Virus record (IMG/VR): IMGVR_UViG_3300029268_000129
Span: 1-24,697 of that record
Length of the DNA: 24,697 bases
From: a virus
Direction: 5' to 3' (one strand)
The position numbers were made by a program, and so were the translations under genes. Below, one piece after another: positions 14,111 to 22,475 of this stretch. Positions within the stretch are counted from its first letter, which is position 1. Each line of letters begins with the position of its first letter. A model generated the notes under the pieces. The model ran no database searches, had not been told where the DNA came from, and was given only the letters and a program-made list of their open reading frames with translations.

Positions 14111-14851
14111 TTATAATAAACCCATTTTTTCTGCCATCGCTAAAGCCTTATCAAATGTTTTCTGATCAACCTCTCGGTCGCTCAGTCTTGCAAATGCGGT
14201 ATTAATACCAGCTTTAGTTTTAAAGAGTTCCAATAGTTGATTTACTTTTGGATCTCCACTAGCAGATACACCACCATTGTTTCCAACAATAGCGAATTCT
14301 TTAGGTTTTTGAGGAGCCTTTGGAGCTTCTCCTTGGGAGATATTTGATATGTAGTCTTCAATGTCGAGGAGAGCATCATCAACATATACAGTGCCTGGTT
14401 TTACAAATCCTCGGGGATTTGCTCTAATTGCCTTGACTAACTCTGGAGAAATGTTTGGATAATCCGCTAGGACATCCTCCAAACCTTCCTTCATTTCAGT
14501 CTCTGCTGCTTTAAGAAGTAATTCTTGACTCATAGGGTTTTGAGCCCATTTAGCCAACGCATCAGGATCGTCAGGTATATTTGAACCACTATCACTACCA
14601 GCTACATTTCTAAGTTTTTCATAGCGAGCCAACCTTTTTGAAATGGTTGACTGACCAGATCTCAGCCTCTCGTTCTCTTGTTCTAACTTCTCCCAATGTG
14701 ATTTGGGTTTTCCCAAGACAACTTCTTCTTCAGGGGCTGCCTCAGATGGTGTGCTTGCATCCTCAGATTGAGAAGGATCTACTTCAACAGGAGCTTCCTG
14801 TGGAATTTGACCTTCTGAACCTGGAATGACAACTTTGTCATCTTCGTTCAT
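14111..14851 (-). CDS. Capsid scaffolding protein (inferred)
   Basis: The 246-residue product starts with an acidic, Pro/Ser/Glu-rich 50 residues and then a coiled coil (HWEKLEQENERLRSGQSTISKRLARYEKL). The middle includes an acidic helical segment (ALAKWAQNPMSQELLLKAAE), and the C-terminal 30 residues form a charged helix ending EKMGLL. The composition, helical coil and position directly upstream of the capsid gene fit a scaffold; no protease domain is seen. A divergent copy of the 19-bp element lies 65 bp before the start, and no Shine-Dalgarno sequence is visible. No enzyme motif is present. It might instead be a head decoration or assembly chaperone, but scaffold is much the likelier choice. 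Confidence 0.7.
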   Translation of the reverse strand: MNEDDKVVIPGSEGQIPQEAPVEVDPSQSEDASTPSEAAPEEEVVLGKPKSHWEKLEQENERLRSGQSTISKRLARYEKLRNVAGSDSGSNIPDDPDALAKWAQNPMSQELLLKAAETEMKEGLEDVLADYPNISPELVKAIRANPRGFVKPGTVYVDDALLDIEDYISNISQGEAPKAPQKPKEFAIVGNNGGVSASGDPKVNQLLELFKTKAGINTAFARLSDREVDQKTFDKALAMAEKMGLL

Positions 14852-14916
14852 ACTTGTTTGTTAAATTGTTAAAGTATCTATTACTAGACACCTCAATAAT
14901 GAATGTTTTCTATAAC

Positions 14917-14935
14917 AATAAGTATCAGATAATTT
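14917..14935 (-). promoter_or_regulatory. 19-bp element, copy 6 (divergent)
   Basis: The minus strand reads AAATTATCTGATACTTATT, sharing the TTATCTGATAC core with copy 3. It follows the 799-aa gene's stop by eight bases and lies 65 bp before the scaffold ATG, so spacing differs from the others. Confidence 0.4.
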
Positions 14936-14943
14936 AAGATAAA

Positions 14944-17343
14944 TTATTCACCAGAAGTTAATGCTTTTAACTGAGTTTGAAAATTTCTTTGAATTTCTCT
15001 TATCCTTTTATTTCTTTCTCTTTCATCTTCTATCTTTGAAGCCTTTTTCATAAGTGAACTCATTCCAGATTGTAAATCTCTAATTTCATATTGTTTAGAA
15101 GTACTAAATTTACCAATATCAAAGTCGTAGACATTTAATCCTAGGTTACCAAGAATACTTTGACTTGTAGTTTTCTTTGAAGATGGTAATAATGTTTTTG
15201 AAACAACAGAAGGAAGTAATGTTTGAGCTACAGATTTTGCCTTAGCTTTTGTGACATCAGATTTTATAAATGAATCTGAAACTTTAGAATCGTAATAAGG
15301 GTCATAATTATTAACAACTTTACTATATAAATCAGCTGCAGGGATATTCATTCCAAAAGGTAATTTAGACTCACCTAAGAAACCACCAAATGGATAAAGA
15401 TAATCAAGTGACGCATATTTACCTTTTGTTCCAGGTACTCTAACAGCATTCTTTAAATAAGAAGGTAACATTTTTCTTTCACCCTCTCTTTCAGGAGTCA
15501 TATTATTAATAGCTGTTTGAGCCTTATTAAAAACAGAAATTCTATTTGGGTTTTTAATAGCAGTTTCAGCAGTAAGAGGAATTGCTTTACGAGTAAAAGT
15601 ATAGAAAGGAACAATTCTTTTTAATACATTCTTTTCAAATGGAGTTAAATCTCCATAATTAAAGAGAGCTTTTTCAGCAAGGTCTTTAGCTTCTTCAGCT
15701 GTTTTACCTTTACCTCTTTGATAGATAAATTGTTGAAGTTTAGAAATTTCTTCCTCTTTATTTTGGATACCACCACCAACATCAATTGCTTTATTCCAAG
15801 CACCTTTAATCTTTTCAAGAGATTTCTTTAAAACTCCATCAGTTGATTGACTTGGTAATAATTTATTAATTTCATTTATATTAAAACCACCAGCAAAAGT
15901 TCCAGCTTTTTTAGCTTCTTGGTAAAGAAGACCTTTTGTTTTGTATTCTTTTTTAGCCACACTTCTTTTTAATAAAGGACCAACACCACCAGTCATATAA
16001 TTTAAAATTGGATTAGATGTTTTATTTCTAATAAGTTGAGATGGTGAAAGAACTGTTTTACCAGCTTTCCAAATAGATTGAACCTTATCAAAATTCTTAA
16101 AGAAATTATCAACTCCAGTTCCGAAATCACCTGGTCTAATTCCACCAGCACCCATTATATCTTGGGCAATATAATTTGGAATATATTTACCAGCTAATTT
16201 ACCATAAGATGCAGAACTAGGAATTTGTTTGAAACCTTCTTCTGCTGTGTCCTTAGCCCAATTTTTATTTACTTGTTCAAAGAATTTACCCACTTCTACA
16301 TTTTTACCTTCTTCTGCTAGACCTCTACCAGCACGATAACCAGGTTGTTGTACAAATTTTTCCCAATCAGTAGAAACTGTTCTCTTTTTAAATCTATCAA
16401 CACTTAATTTATTGCTTCCAATTTTACCAATTTGTTCTGTTTTTTCTTTTAAATATGAAGGTAAATAACCACCTTTATATTTTTCAAAAACTTCTTTTCC
16501 TGCTTGTTTTGTTCTAACTAATTCTTGACCAGCTTTTTGAAAACCTTCTTTAATAGGATTAGTTAAACTTGCTAATGCTTCATTCATTGTTATTCCACCA
16601 GGACCACCAGTACCAGCACCTTCAAGTAATTGAGTAATTCTTTTTTGAATAACATCAGGAATTTCTTGACCCTTTTTAATTACATATTTTCCATAAGTAA
16701 AATCAATAGGGGATTTAGTTATGTTTTTTCCAAGTTCAGTAGCATTTTCTACGACATTACTAACACCTTGTTTATATTTTTCAAATGCTTTTAAGTAATC
16801 AGTATTTCCAGCAACTCTAAATTTATTAGAAACTAACCCTCCAACATTTTGGAGAACAGGCATCTTCTTAACTAAATTTTCAACTTTTAAAACATCATCA
16901 ATTTTATTAATTCCTTTTGCTAAACCTGGTATTTTCTTAAGTCCAGCTTTAATAGCACTTCCACCAATATAAGTAGTAGGATCCAATAAGATATCGCCAG
17001 CAAAACCACCAATTGCTTTTACATACTTATTGGTTACACCTAAATCACCGAGAACATCTGAATAAGATTGACGATTACTAACACCTTCTTTCATCCCTTT
17101 AAAGATATTTCCACCTTTAACTAATGAACGAGCTAAACCAGCCGAAGCATATTGAGGAGTTGATAATATATCAAAAAATTTCTGTAATCCAGAACCACTC
17201 ATATATTTACCACGATTAGTGTCACCACTAACAGTAGGTGTTTGAACTGGAGATGGAGTAGAAACTTTTGGAATAGTTGTTTGAGTTGGAACAGTTGTTT
17301 GTCCAGATCTCATTGCTCTAAGTTCTTCTAATGTATGAGCCAT
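14944..17343 (-). CDS. 799-aa probable internal virion / DNA-ejection protein
   Basis: No signal peptide is present. The first 45 residues are Thr/Pro-rich, followed by a repeated Gly/Ala helix region (LQKFFDILSTPQYASAGLARSL) and GFAGDILLDPTTYIGGSA near residue 110. Around residues 561-590 lies YGDLTPFEKNVLKRIVPFYTFTRKAIPL. From memory, variants of this segment recur in very large proteins of metagenomic podovirus-like phages, where they are regarded as internal or ejection proteins. The C-terminal 60 residues form a basic charged coil (MSSLMKKASKIEDERERNKRIREIQR). It follows the 811-aa gene with overlapping ends, one base shared. No catalytic motif is seen. Its size, helical content and position between portal and capsid genes support an ejected core protein. 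Confidence 0.6.
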   Translation of the reverse strand: MAHTLEELRAMRSGQTTVPTQTTIPKVSTPSPVQTPTVSGDTNRGKYMSGSGLQKFFDILSTPQYASAGLARSLVKGGNIFKGMKEGVSNRQSYSDVLGDLGVTNKYVKAIGGFAGDILLDPTTYIGGSAIKAGLKKIPGLAKGINKIDDVLKVENLVKKMPVLQNVGGLVSNKFRVAGNTDYLKAFEKYKQGVSNVVENATELGKNITKSPIDFTYGKYVIKKGQEIPDVIQKRITQLLEGAGTGGPGGITMNEALASLTNPIKEGFQKAGQELVRTKQAGKEVFEKYKGGYLPSYLKEKTEQIGKIGSNKLSVDRFKKRTVSTDWEKFVQQPGYRAGRGLAEEGKNVEVGKFFEQVNKNWAKDTAEEGFKQIPSSASYGKLAGKYIPNYIAQDIMGAGGIRPGDFGTGVDNFFKNFDKVQSIWKAGKTVLSPSQLIRNKTSNPILNYMTGGVGPLLKRSVAKKEYKTKGLLYQEAKKAGTFAGGFNINEINKLLPSQSTDGVLKKSLEKIKGAWNKAIDVGGGIQNKEEEISKLQQFIYQRGKGKTAEEAKDLAEKALFNYGDLTPFEKNVLKRIVPFYTFTRKAIPLTAETAIKNPNRISVFNKAQTAINNMTPEREGERKMLPSYLKNAVRVPGTKGKYASLDYLYPFGGFLGESKLPFGMNIPAADLYSKVVNNYDPYYDSKVSDSFIKSDVTKAKAKSVAQTLLPSVVSKTLLPSSKKTTSQSILGNLGLNVYDFDIGKFSTSKQYEIRDLQSGMSSLMKKASKIEDERERNKRIREIQRNFQTQLKALTSGE

Positions 17344-19778
17344 TATCTTTTAAATAAACCAGTAATTTTGTCCCAAAGAGAAGATTTCTTTTGTTGAATA
17401 ACTGGAGGAGCATAATTTTGACCCAAGTTAATTTTTGTTCCACTTGGGTTTGGAATTGAAACCGGAGTTGCCAATTTAAGAGTTTGAGCTGTTTTATTTG
17501 CAGTATCTTGTTGAGTTTTAATAACTGAAGGATTAGTTGTTGGAGTAATCGTCTGAGGAATACTAGTGATAGCTTTATTTATTGAAGCACCAGCAGTTAT
17601 ATTTTGTTGTGGAGTTAAATTAAGTGGAGTTTGTTGACTAGCAAAAGTTGGTTTAACAATAGTTGGAGTTATAACCTCGGTTGAATCTAATGGCATATTA
17701 CCATTAATAGATACATTACCAGGAACAGGATTTGTTCCAGTTTTAGAAATTGTTTCAGGAAGTATATTTAATTTTGTAGCTCCAACAGGAGTTTTATTTT
17801 CCCCAACTAAACCTAGTTGTCTAGGTTCATTAGCTTTCTTTTCAATTAAAGTTTGTTGTTCTGATATTTTTTGATCTTCAACTTGTTTATTAATATTTTC
17901 AGTTTGCTTAGACAAACTTAATAAAGAAACTATCCCATTAACACCAGCAGATTTATACTCTTCATTAATATCTTGTTCACCATTTAATTGAACTGATTTA
18001 ATAGTGTTATCATTATTTATCCAATATCTCAAAAATTGTCCAGTAGTTGGATCTTTTATATCAACATACTTATCATTTATTTTTTGATAACCACCACTAG
18101 TGGTATCAAATTTATAATTTTTTTGTTCTTCTGGTTTTAAATTAGAATAATTTACACCATCAATAAATTCATTACTCTTAATTTCATTAATTTTATGGTT
18201 GATTCCATTTTCATCAGCGATATAATTTTCATTCATCCCTGGTAGTTTTCTAATAACTAAAGGAGTTGCTTGACTACCAACCGCAGAAAATCCCCCAGTA
18301 GTTAAAGCATCTGTCATAACAACTGTTAGATTACCTGGATTTTGAGAAACTTCATTATAAATATCATTAATACCAACTTTAGCATAATCTGGAGCATCAA
18401 CACCAAGTGCGGAAGTCCAATCATCATTTAATTCTTTATTTATAGATTCAATAACATTTGAAATTTTTTGATTTGAACCATTATAATAAACTTTTGAATT
18501 TTGATTTTTACCACTTAAAATTCCTAATCTATAATCAAGATCATCTTTTCTATCAGCTAATACAGTAGACAAATCTGATAAATAATCAGTAGAGCTAATT
18601 GATCCAGAGGATAATTCATTATTTAATTGAGTAATTGAATCTTTAAAAGTTTTATCTTCTATATCTGGAGATTGATGTTGTGTAGTGTCCTGCTGAGTTG
18701 GTGGACCACCAGCATTAGGTAAAATAACTCCATTATTTTGAGTTGTTCCACCACCAGTACTAATACCTCCACTACCACCGCTTGATGATCCACCACCACC
18801 ACCAGTACCCTCAACTAAGTTTCCATAAATATCATAAGTAGCAGAACCAGTTCCTACTCCTGGTCCTTTAATTCTATCTCCACCTCTATCCCAGGCTTTA
18901 CCATATTGAACATCTTCCCTAACATCATTACCCCAAGTATTTAAATCTTTTAATAAATCAGTATGCCCACTACTTACAGCGGTAGATTGAAATTGATCTA
19001 ATATACCAGAAAATTCCTGTGGTGATATTTCATTATTTACATAAGAATTTATAGCTAAATTAATTTTGTCAATTAAATTAGCTTTTTCTTGTTTTGTATT
19101 TGCAGTTTGGAGAGTTTCTTTAGCTTTGTCTGTTTCTATTTTATATTCACCAGCTTTGGTCAAATAATCATTTGCTTCATCAGTTAATCCAGCAACATTA
19201 GCTTTATTTGACATCTCTCTATAAAGATTTTCATATCCAGCATATTGAGAAGTAGTATCTCCTAAATTTGAAATTCTAGCTGCTTCACTTTTAAAGTAAG
19301 TGTTTAAATCTTCTTTTGATGCAGCTTTTTTCAATTGTTCAACATCAGTTGAGAGTGAATCATATAAAGCAGAACCTTGGTTTACCCCAGTTAATCTATT
19401 TTGTTTATAAGCTAAATATTGTTTCGCAGTAATAGCCCCTGAGTTATATTTATCAGCATAATCATTATCAGTTTTTTTGTTGTTCATCTGTCCAACAGTT
19501 TGCATTAAAAGTTTTTTATCTTCATTACTTAACCAAGCTCTATTAGATGTCTTAGTTAAATACTGAATCATCTCATCAATTCCAATTTCACCATTTTCAT
19601 ACTTATTTTGCATTATCTGATCTTCTTTATCAGCATTATTTTTTTGTAATGACATTGTATATCCACCTAAGGTTCCACCATATCCTGATAATACACGACC
19701 TCTTCTATTATAAACACGAGTCATTCCGCCTGTTTCTGCTGCTTGATTTTTGAGTCTTTCTGATACTGCTGTTGCCAT
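17343..19778 (-). CDS. 811-aa probable internal virion protein with disordered C-terminus
   Basis: The N-terminal 300 residues are helical and polar with many Lys, Glu, Asn and Gln residues. A glycine-rich linker at about 325-345 (GGGGSSSGGSGGISTGGG) separates them from a mixed region, and the last 150 residues are Thr/Pro/Gln-rich, ending in an amphipathic SSLWDKITGLFKR. That ending resembles the N-terminus of the neighbouring transglycosylase (MGFFDKIISKFTKK). There is no membrane span and no catalytic motif. A usable Shine-Dalgarno GAGG lies about ten bases before the ATG at 19778. Location directly between the transglycosylase and the 799-aa protein suggests that the three are made together as an ejection/internal set. 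Confidence 0.55.
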   Translation of the reverse strand: MATAVSERLKNQAAETGGMTRVYNRRGRVLSGYGGTLGGYTMSLQKNNADKEDQIMQNKYENGEIGIDEMIQYLTKTSNRAWLSNEDKKLLMQTVGQMNNKKTDNDYADKYNSGAITAKQYLAYKQNRLTGVNQGSALYDSLSTDVEQLKKAASKEDLNTYFKSEAARISNLGDTTSQYAGYENLYREMSNKANVAGLTDEANDYLTKAGEYKIETDKAKETLQTANTKQEKANLIDKINLAINSYVNNEISPQEFSGILDQFQSTAVSSGHTDLLKDLNTWGNDVREDVQYGKAWDRGGDRIKGPGVGTGSATYDIYGNLVEGTGGGGGSSSGGSGGISTGGGTTQNNGVILPNAGGPPTQQDTTQHQSPDIEDKTFKDSITQLNNELSSGSISSTDYLSDLSTVLADRKDDLDYRLGILSGKNQNSKVYYNGSNQKISNVIESINKELNDDWTSALGVDAPDYAKVGINDIYNEVSQNPGNLTVVMTDALTTGGFSAVGSQATPLVIRKLPGMNENYIADENGINHKINEIKSNEFIDGVNYSNLKPEEQKNYKFDTTSGGYQKINDKYVDIKDPTTGQFLRYWINNDNTIKSVQLNGEQDINEEYKSAGVNGIVSLLSLSKQTENINKQVEDQKISEQQTLIEKKANEPRQLGLVGENKTPVGATKLNILPETISKTGTNPVPGNVSINGNMPLDSTEVITPTIVKPTFASQQTPLNLTPQQNITAGASINKAITSIPQTITPTTNPSVIKTQQDTANKTAQTLKLATPVSIPNPSGTKINLGQNYAPPVIQQKKSSLWDKITGLFKR

Positions 19779-19782
19779 ATTA

Positions 19783-20583
19783 TTATGACCTCACAAAATC
19801 TGTGCAGTCTATTAAATTTTTAACATTTTTACCTCTATCTGCTTCTCCAGAATTATATTGTTGAAGAATTGCATCCCAATCAGGTTCTAAACCTTTATTT
19901 GTATACACTTTTGCTTCTTTAGAAAACTTCTTAGCCATCCACTCAGCTGATTTCCACATATCTTTGGCATCATCAGGTGTTATATATAAATCACCTGGTT
20001 TACGACCTAATTCAAGAGCCTTAGGCCCAAACCATCTCATATTAATTTGACCAGGGCCATATGATTCTTCACCAGTATTTTTCTCAGCATTCCACCAAAC
20101 ATTATCTACATATTTACCTTCATTCCAACCTGGATTATTTCGGTGTTCCCATCTTGAATTAGCCAAAATAATTTCCTTAGGAACTCCCATAGCAGCACCA
20201 TATTTTTCAGCAGCATCATAAAAATCACTAGGAACCATTTCTTGTTTTTTAGTTTCTCCAATACCTAATACCTTAGGAGTAAGTGTTTTACCTATACTAA
20301 CATTTTTCATTTCACTTGGCATTAAACTTGGAGTTGCCATTTGTGTTTTTCTTAAATCATTTGGAAATTCTGGAGTTGTATACCCATATAATTCATTTGA
20401 TCTTTTTTTTTGTCCCTCATTATTTAAATTTGAATAAACACCATTTGAAACTTTAGTTAAACCATCTACATCTGTTTGCCCTATTTTTAAAACTTTATCT
20501 CTCTGATTAAAATCCATAGATTTTAAATTAGGAGTAGATGATTTTTTTGTAAATTTACTAATTATTTTGTCAAAAAATCCCAT
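19783..20583 (-). CDS. Virion-associated lytic transglycosylase (SLT/GH23-like)
   Basis: The 266-residue product carries the lysozyme-like order of motifs: a catalytic-Glu candidate at 146 in RWEHRNN (in place of the usual ES motif), GPGQIN at 177-182 region (the family's GxxQ-type signature), and QYNSG at 242-246 (as the AYNxG signature). These lie in the C-terminal half; residues 1-110 are a polar, mostly disordered leader starting with amphipathic MGFFDKIISKFTKK. No signal peptide and no holin neighbour argues for a virion enzyme that opens the cell wall locally during infection rather than for lysis from within. It follows portal, with an AGGGGG-type ribosome-binding site in the portal's last codons. 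Confidence 0.75.
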   Translation of the reverse strand: MGFFDKIISKFTKKSSTPNLKSMDFNQRDKVLKIGQTDVDGLTKVSNGVYSNLNNEGQKKRSNELYGYTTPEFPNDLRKTQMATPSLMPSEMKNVSIGKTLTPKVLGIGETKKQEMVPSDFYDAAEKYGAAMGVPKEIILANSRWEHRNNPGWNEGKYVDNVWWNAEKNTGEESYGPGQINMRWFGPKALELGRKPGDLYITPDDAKDMWKSAEWMAKKFSKEAKVYTNKGLEPDWDAILQQYNSGEADRGKNVKNLIDCTDFVRS

Positions 20584-20584
20584 A

Positions 20585-22402
20585 TTATGCCCCCTGTGCT
20601 CCTAAATTTTGAGCTGCTTTATTAATTAAACCTTGACCTGAAGTATATGAAGTTGTTCCACCAGAAACTGACATTGGTTTTTTATTACCTTGATTTTCAC
20701 TTGATACCAATGTTGGACTTGGAGTATTAATTTGTGGAGCACCAAGAGTTGTAGTTGGAGCCTGTGTAGCCGCCATAGCTTCCTGTTGAGCTTGAACACC
20801 ACCCTTCATAAAGTTGTACATTTTTGCACGATATTCAACTAATACAGGGTCTTCAGCTTCTTGTTTCATTATTTCCATAATAGCCTTAGGATCCTTATAA
20901 CCAAGTTCATCAAATGTAGTTTCAAATGGAAGTCCCATTTGGAATTTATTCATTATGTTTACAATTTTGTCTGAGGCTGAAATTGGCATTACGTCTTCCC
21001 AGCTAAATTCAATCATTCTAGTTTCAAATTCTTCAGTATCAGCATTATTCCAGAAATCAACACCTGAAAAATATTTATGACCAAGTATTTGAATTCTTTC
21101 TATAATTCCATCTAATACTAATTCCCAAGCATCTCTTAAATCAGTAGTCACATCCAAAATAGTTTGATAATCAATTGCAGATTTTCTACCAGAATCAGAA
21201 CCACTACTTCCAAAACCAACTTCAGGAACTAACATATCGTGGATAAACGATTTAGTTGTCTGAACATAAGTATCCACTGGATAAGTATTTACTGTTTGAG
21301 TTAAGGTTGAAAAATCAGATTCAGGTCCATCAATAAAAATAACCTGTCCGCTTCCTGGCTTAATGCTTTCAGGATCAAAATCACTCATATTTTTAGCAAC
21401 ATATTTAGCATTTGAAGCGGTTCTAATATAATCACGAGCATCATTTCTAACTTCATTAAGTTCAATATTTGGACTCATTAAATCATCAATATATGATTTA
21501 CTCCAAGGTTTACCTGGCATATGGAGAGAATGACCAATCACCCAAGGGTTAAAACCCCATTCGTGTTTGATATATTGACAGAGAGTATCTCCAATAACTA
21601 TTGCGTAAATTTCGTCAGTACAATATTCAGTAACAGTTGCCATTGGTTGAGTTGAATAATCCTTAGTACCTATTGGGCTATTAACTGATGATTTATTATC
21701 AACACTCCATTCATCACCATGTTGACCACTTTTACTACCCCCCTTATTATCAATCTCTGGTTTAACCTTAATTCCCCATTCATTATTAATGAAATCAATA
21801 CTCATCATTGATGTATGAGCTACCCAATCATATTGTAAAGCATCATCACTTCTCCATCCAACTAAAAGATTCTCAACCTTTTCAGCTTGAGTAACTTTAA
21901 TTTCTTTTGTAGATGAATCGTAGTAAACCTTAACACCAAAATCTCCAATAACTACCTGATTCATAACTGCTCGTTTGTACCCTTGTTTCCACCATTTATT
22001 TCTCCAAAAAACTCTATCAACAAAATCTTCAACACTTTGAGCTCTTAATCCTTCAATTTGATTTGTTCTACTTAATGGTAATGTTTTAATATTAGGTGGA
22101 TTATTTCCAACTGAATGATAGATTTTAACTGCACTTCGACCAACATAATTAACCACTTGATCAGCATGACCTTGTTTAGATTTTTGAGTTAATCCAATAA
22201 TGTTAGTGTAACCTTCTTGATGACCTGCTACAAAATCTCTTCTCTTATCATACATTCTTTTTCTTTCATCTTTGTCAGGATTGGCACCACTAATATCTGC
22301 CAAAATTTCTTTTTCAATCTTTTCTCTAATCTTATCATCATCTTTTAATTCAATTTTGAGATTTGAGTTAGTTAGATCTACTTTGTCATCATTTTGTATC
22401 AT
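20585..22402 (-). CDS. Portal protein
   Basis: The usable start is ATG at 22402 (605 aa); the open frame can be extended to a TTG at 22417, which lacks a ribosome-binding site. The N-terminal stretch has RKRMYDKRRDFVAGHQ and a helix with DQVVNYVGRSAVKIYHS, then NNPPNIKTLP, characteristic of podovirus-like portals. The core includes WVIGHSLHMPGKPWSKSYID and a long helix with NEVRNDARDYIRTASNAKY. The C-terminal region has VGFGSSGSDSGRKSA and then a Gln/Ala/Thr-rich tail, typical of portal crowns. Portal directly after large terminase is the usual order. A copy of the 19-bp element and a short palindrome lie upstream. Confidence 0.85.
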   Translation of the reverse strand: MIQNDDKVDLTNSNLKIELKDDDKIREKIEKEILADISGANPDKDERKRMYDKRRDFVAGHQEGYTNIIGLTQKSKQGHADQVVNYVGRSAVKIYHSVGNNPPNIKTLPLSRTNQIEGLRAQSVEDFVDRVFWRNKWWKQGYKRAVMNQVVIGDFGVKVYYDSSTKEIKVTQAEKVENLLVGWRSDDALQYDWVAHTSMMSIDFINNEWGIKVKPEIDNKGGSKSGQHGDEWSVDNKSSVNSPIGTKDYSTQPMATVTEYCTDEIYAIVIGDTLCQYIKHEWGFNPWVIGHSLHMPGKPWSKSYIDDLMSPNIELNEVRNDARDYIRTASNAKYVAKNMSDFDPESIKPGSGQVIFIDGPESDFSTLTQTVNTYPVDTYVQTTKSFIHDMLVPEVGFGSSGSDSGRKSAIDYQTILDVTTDLRDAWELVLDGIIERIQILGHKYFSGVDFWNNADTEEFETRMIEFSWEDVMPISASDKIVNIMNKFQMGLPFETTFDELGYKDPKAIMEIMKQEAEDPVLVEYRAKMYNFMKGGVQAQQEAMAATQAPTTTLGAPQINTPSPTLVSSENQGNKKPMSVSGGTTSYTSGQGLINKAAQNLGAQGA

Positions 22403-22422
22403 ATCAAAATATATCAACAGCT

Positions 22423-22437
22423 AATAATACTATTATT
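22423..22437 (-). repeat. 15-bp palindrome upstream of portal
   Basis: AATAATA and TATTATT are perfect inverted arms around one base. It lies between the 19-bp element (copy 7) and the portal start and might be an operator or chance AT-rich symmetry. Confidence 0.3.
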
Positions 22438-22455
22438 ATGAAACCAACCCCAATT

Positions 22456-22474
22456 CAAAAGTATTAGATAATTC
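22456..22474 (-). promoter_or_regulatory. 19-bp element, copy 7 (candidate phage promoter)
   Basis: The minus strand reads GAATTATCTAATACTTTTG, 17 internal bases identical to the consensus. It is one base from the terminase TAA (22476-22478) and lies 53 bp before ATG at 22402. Confidence 0.55.
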
Positions 22475-22475
22475 T

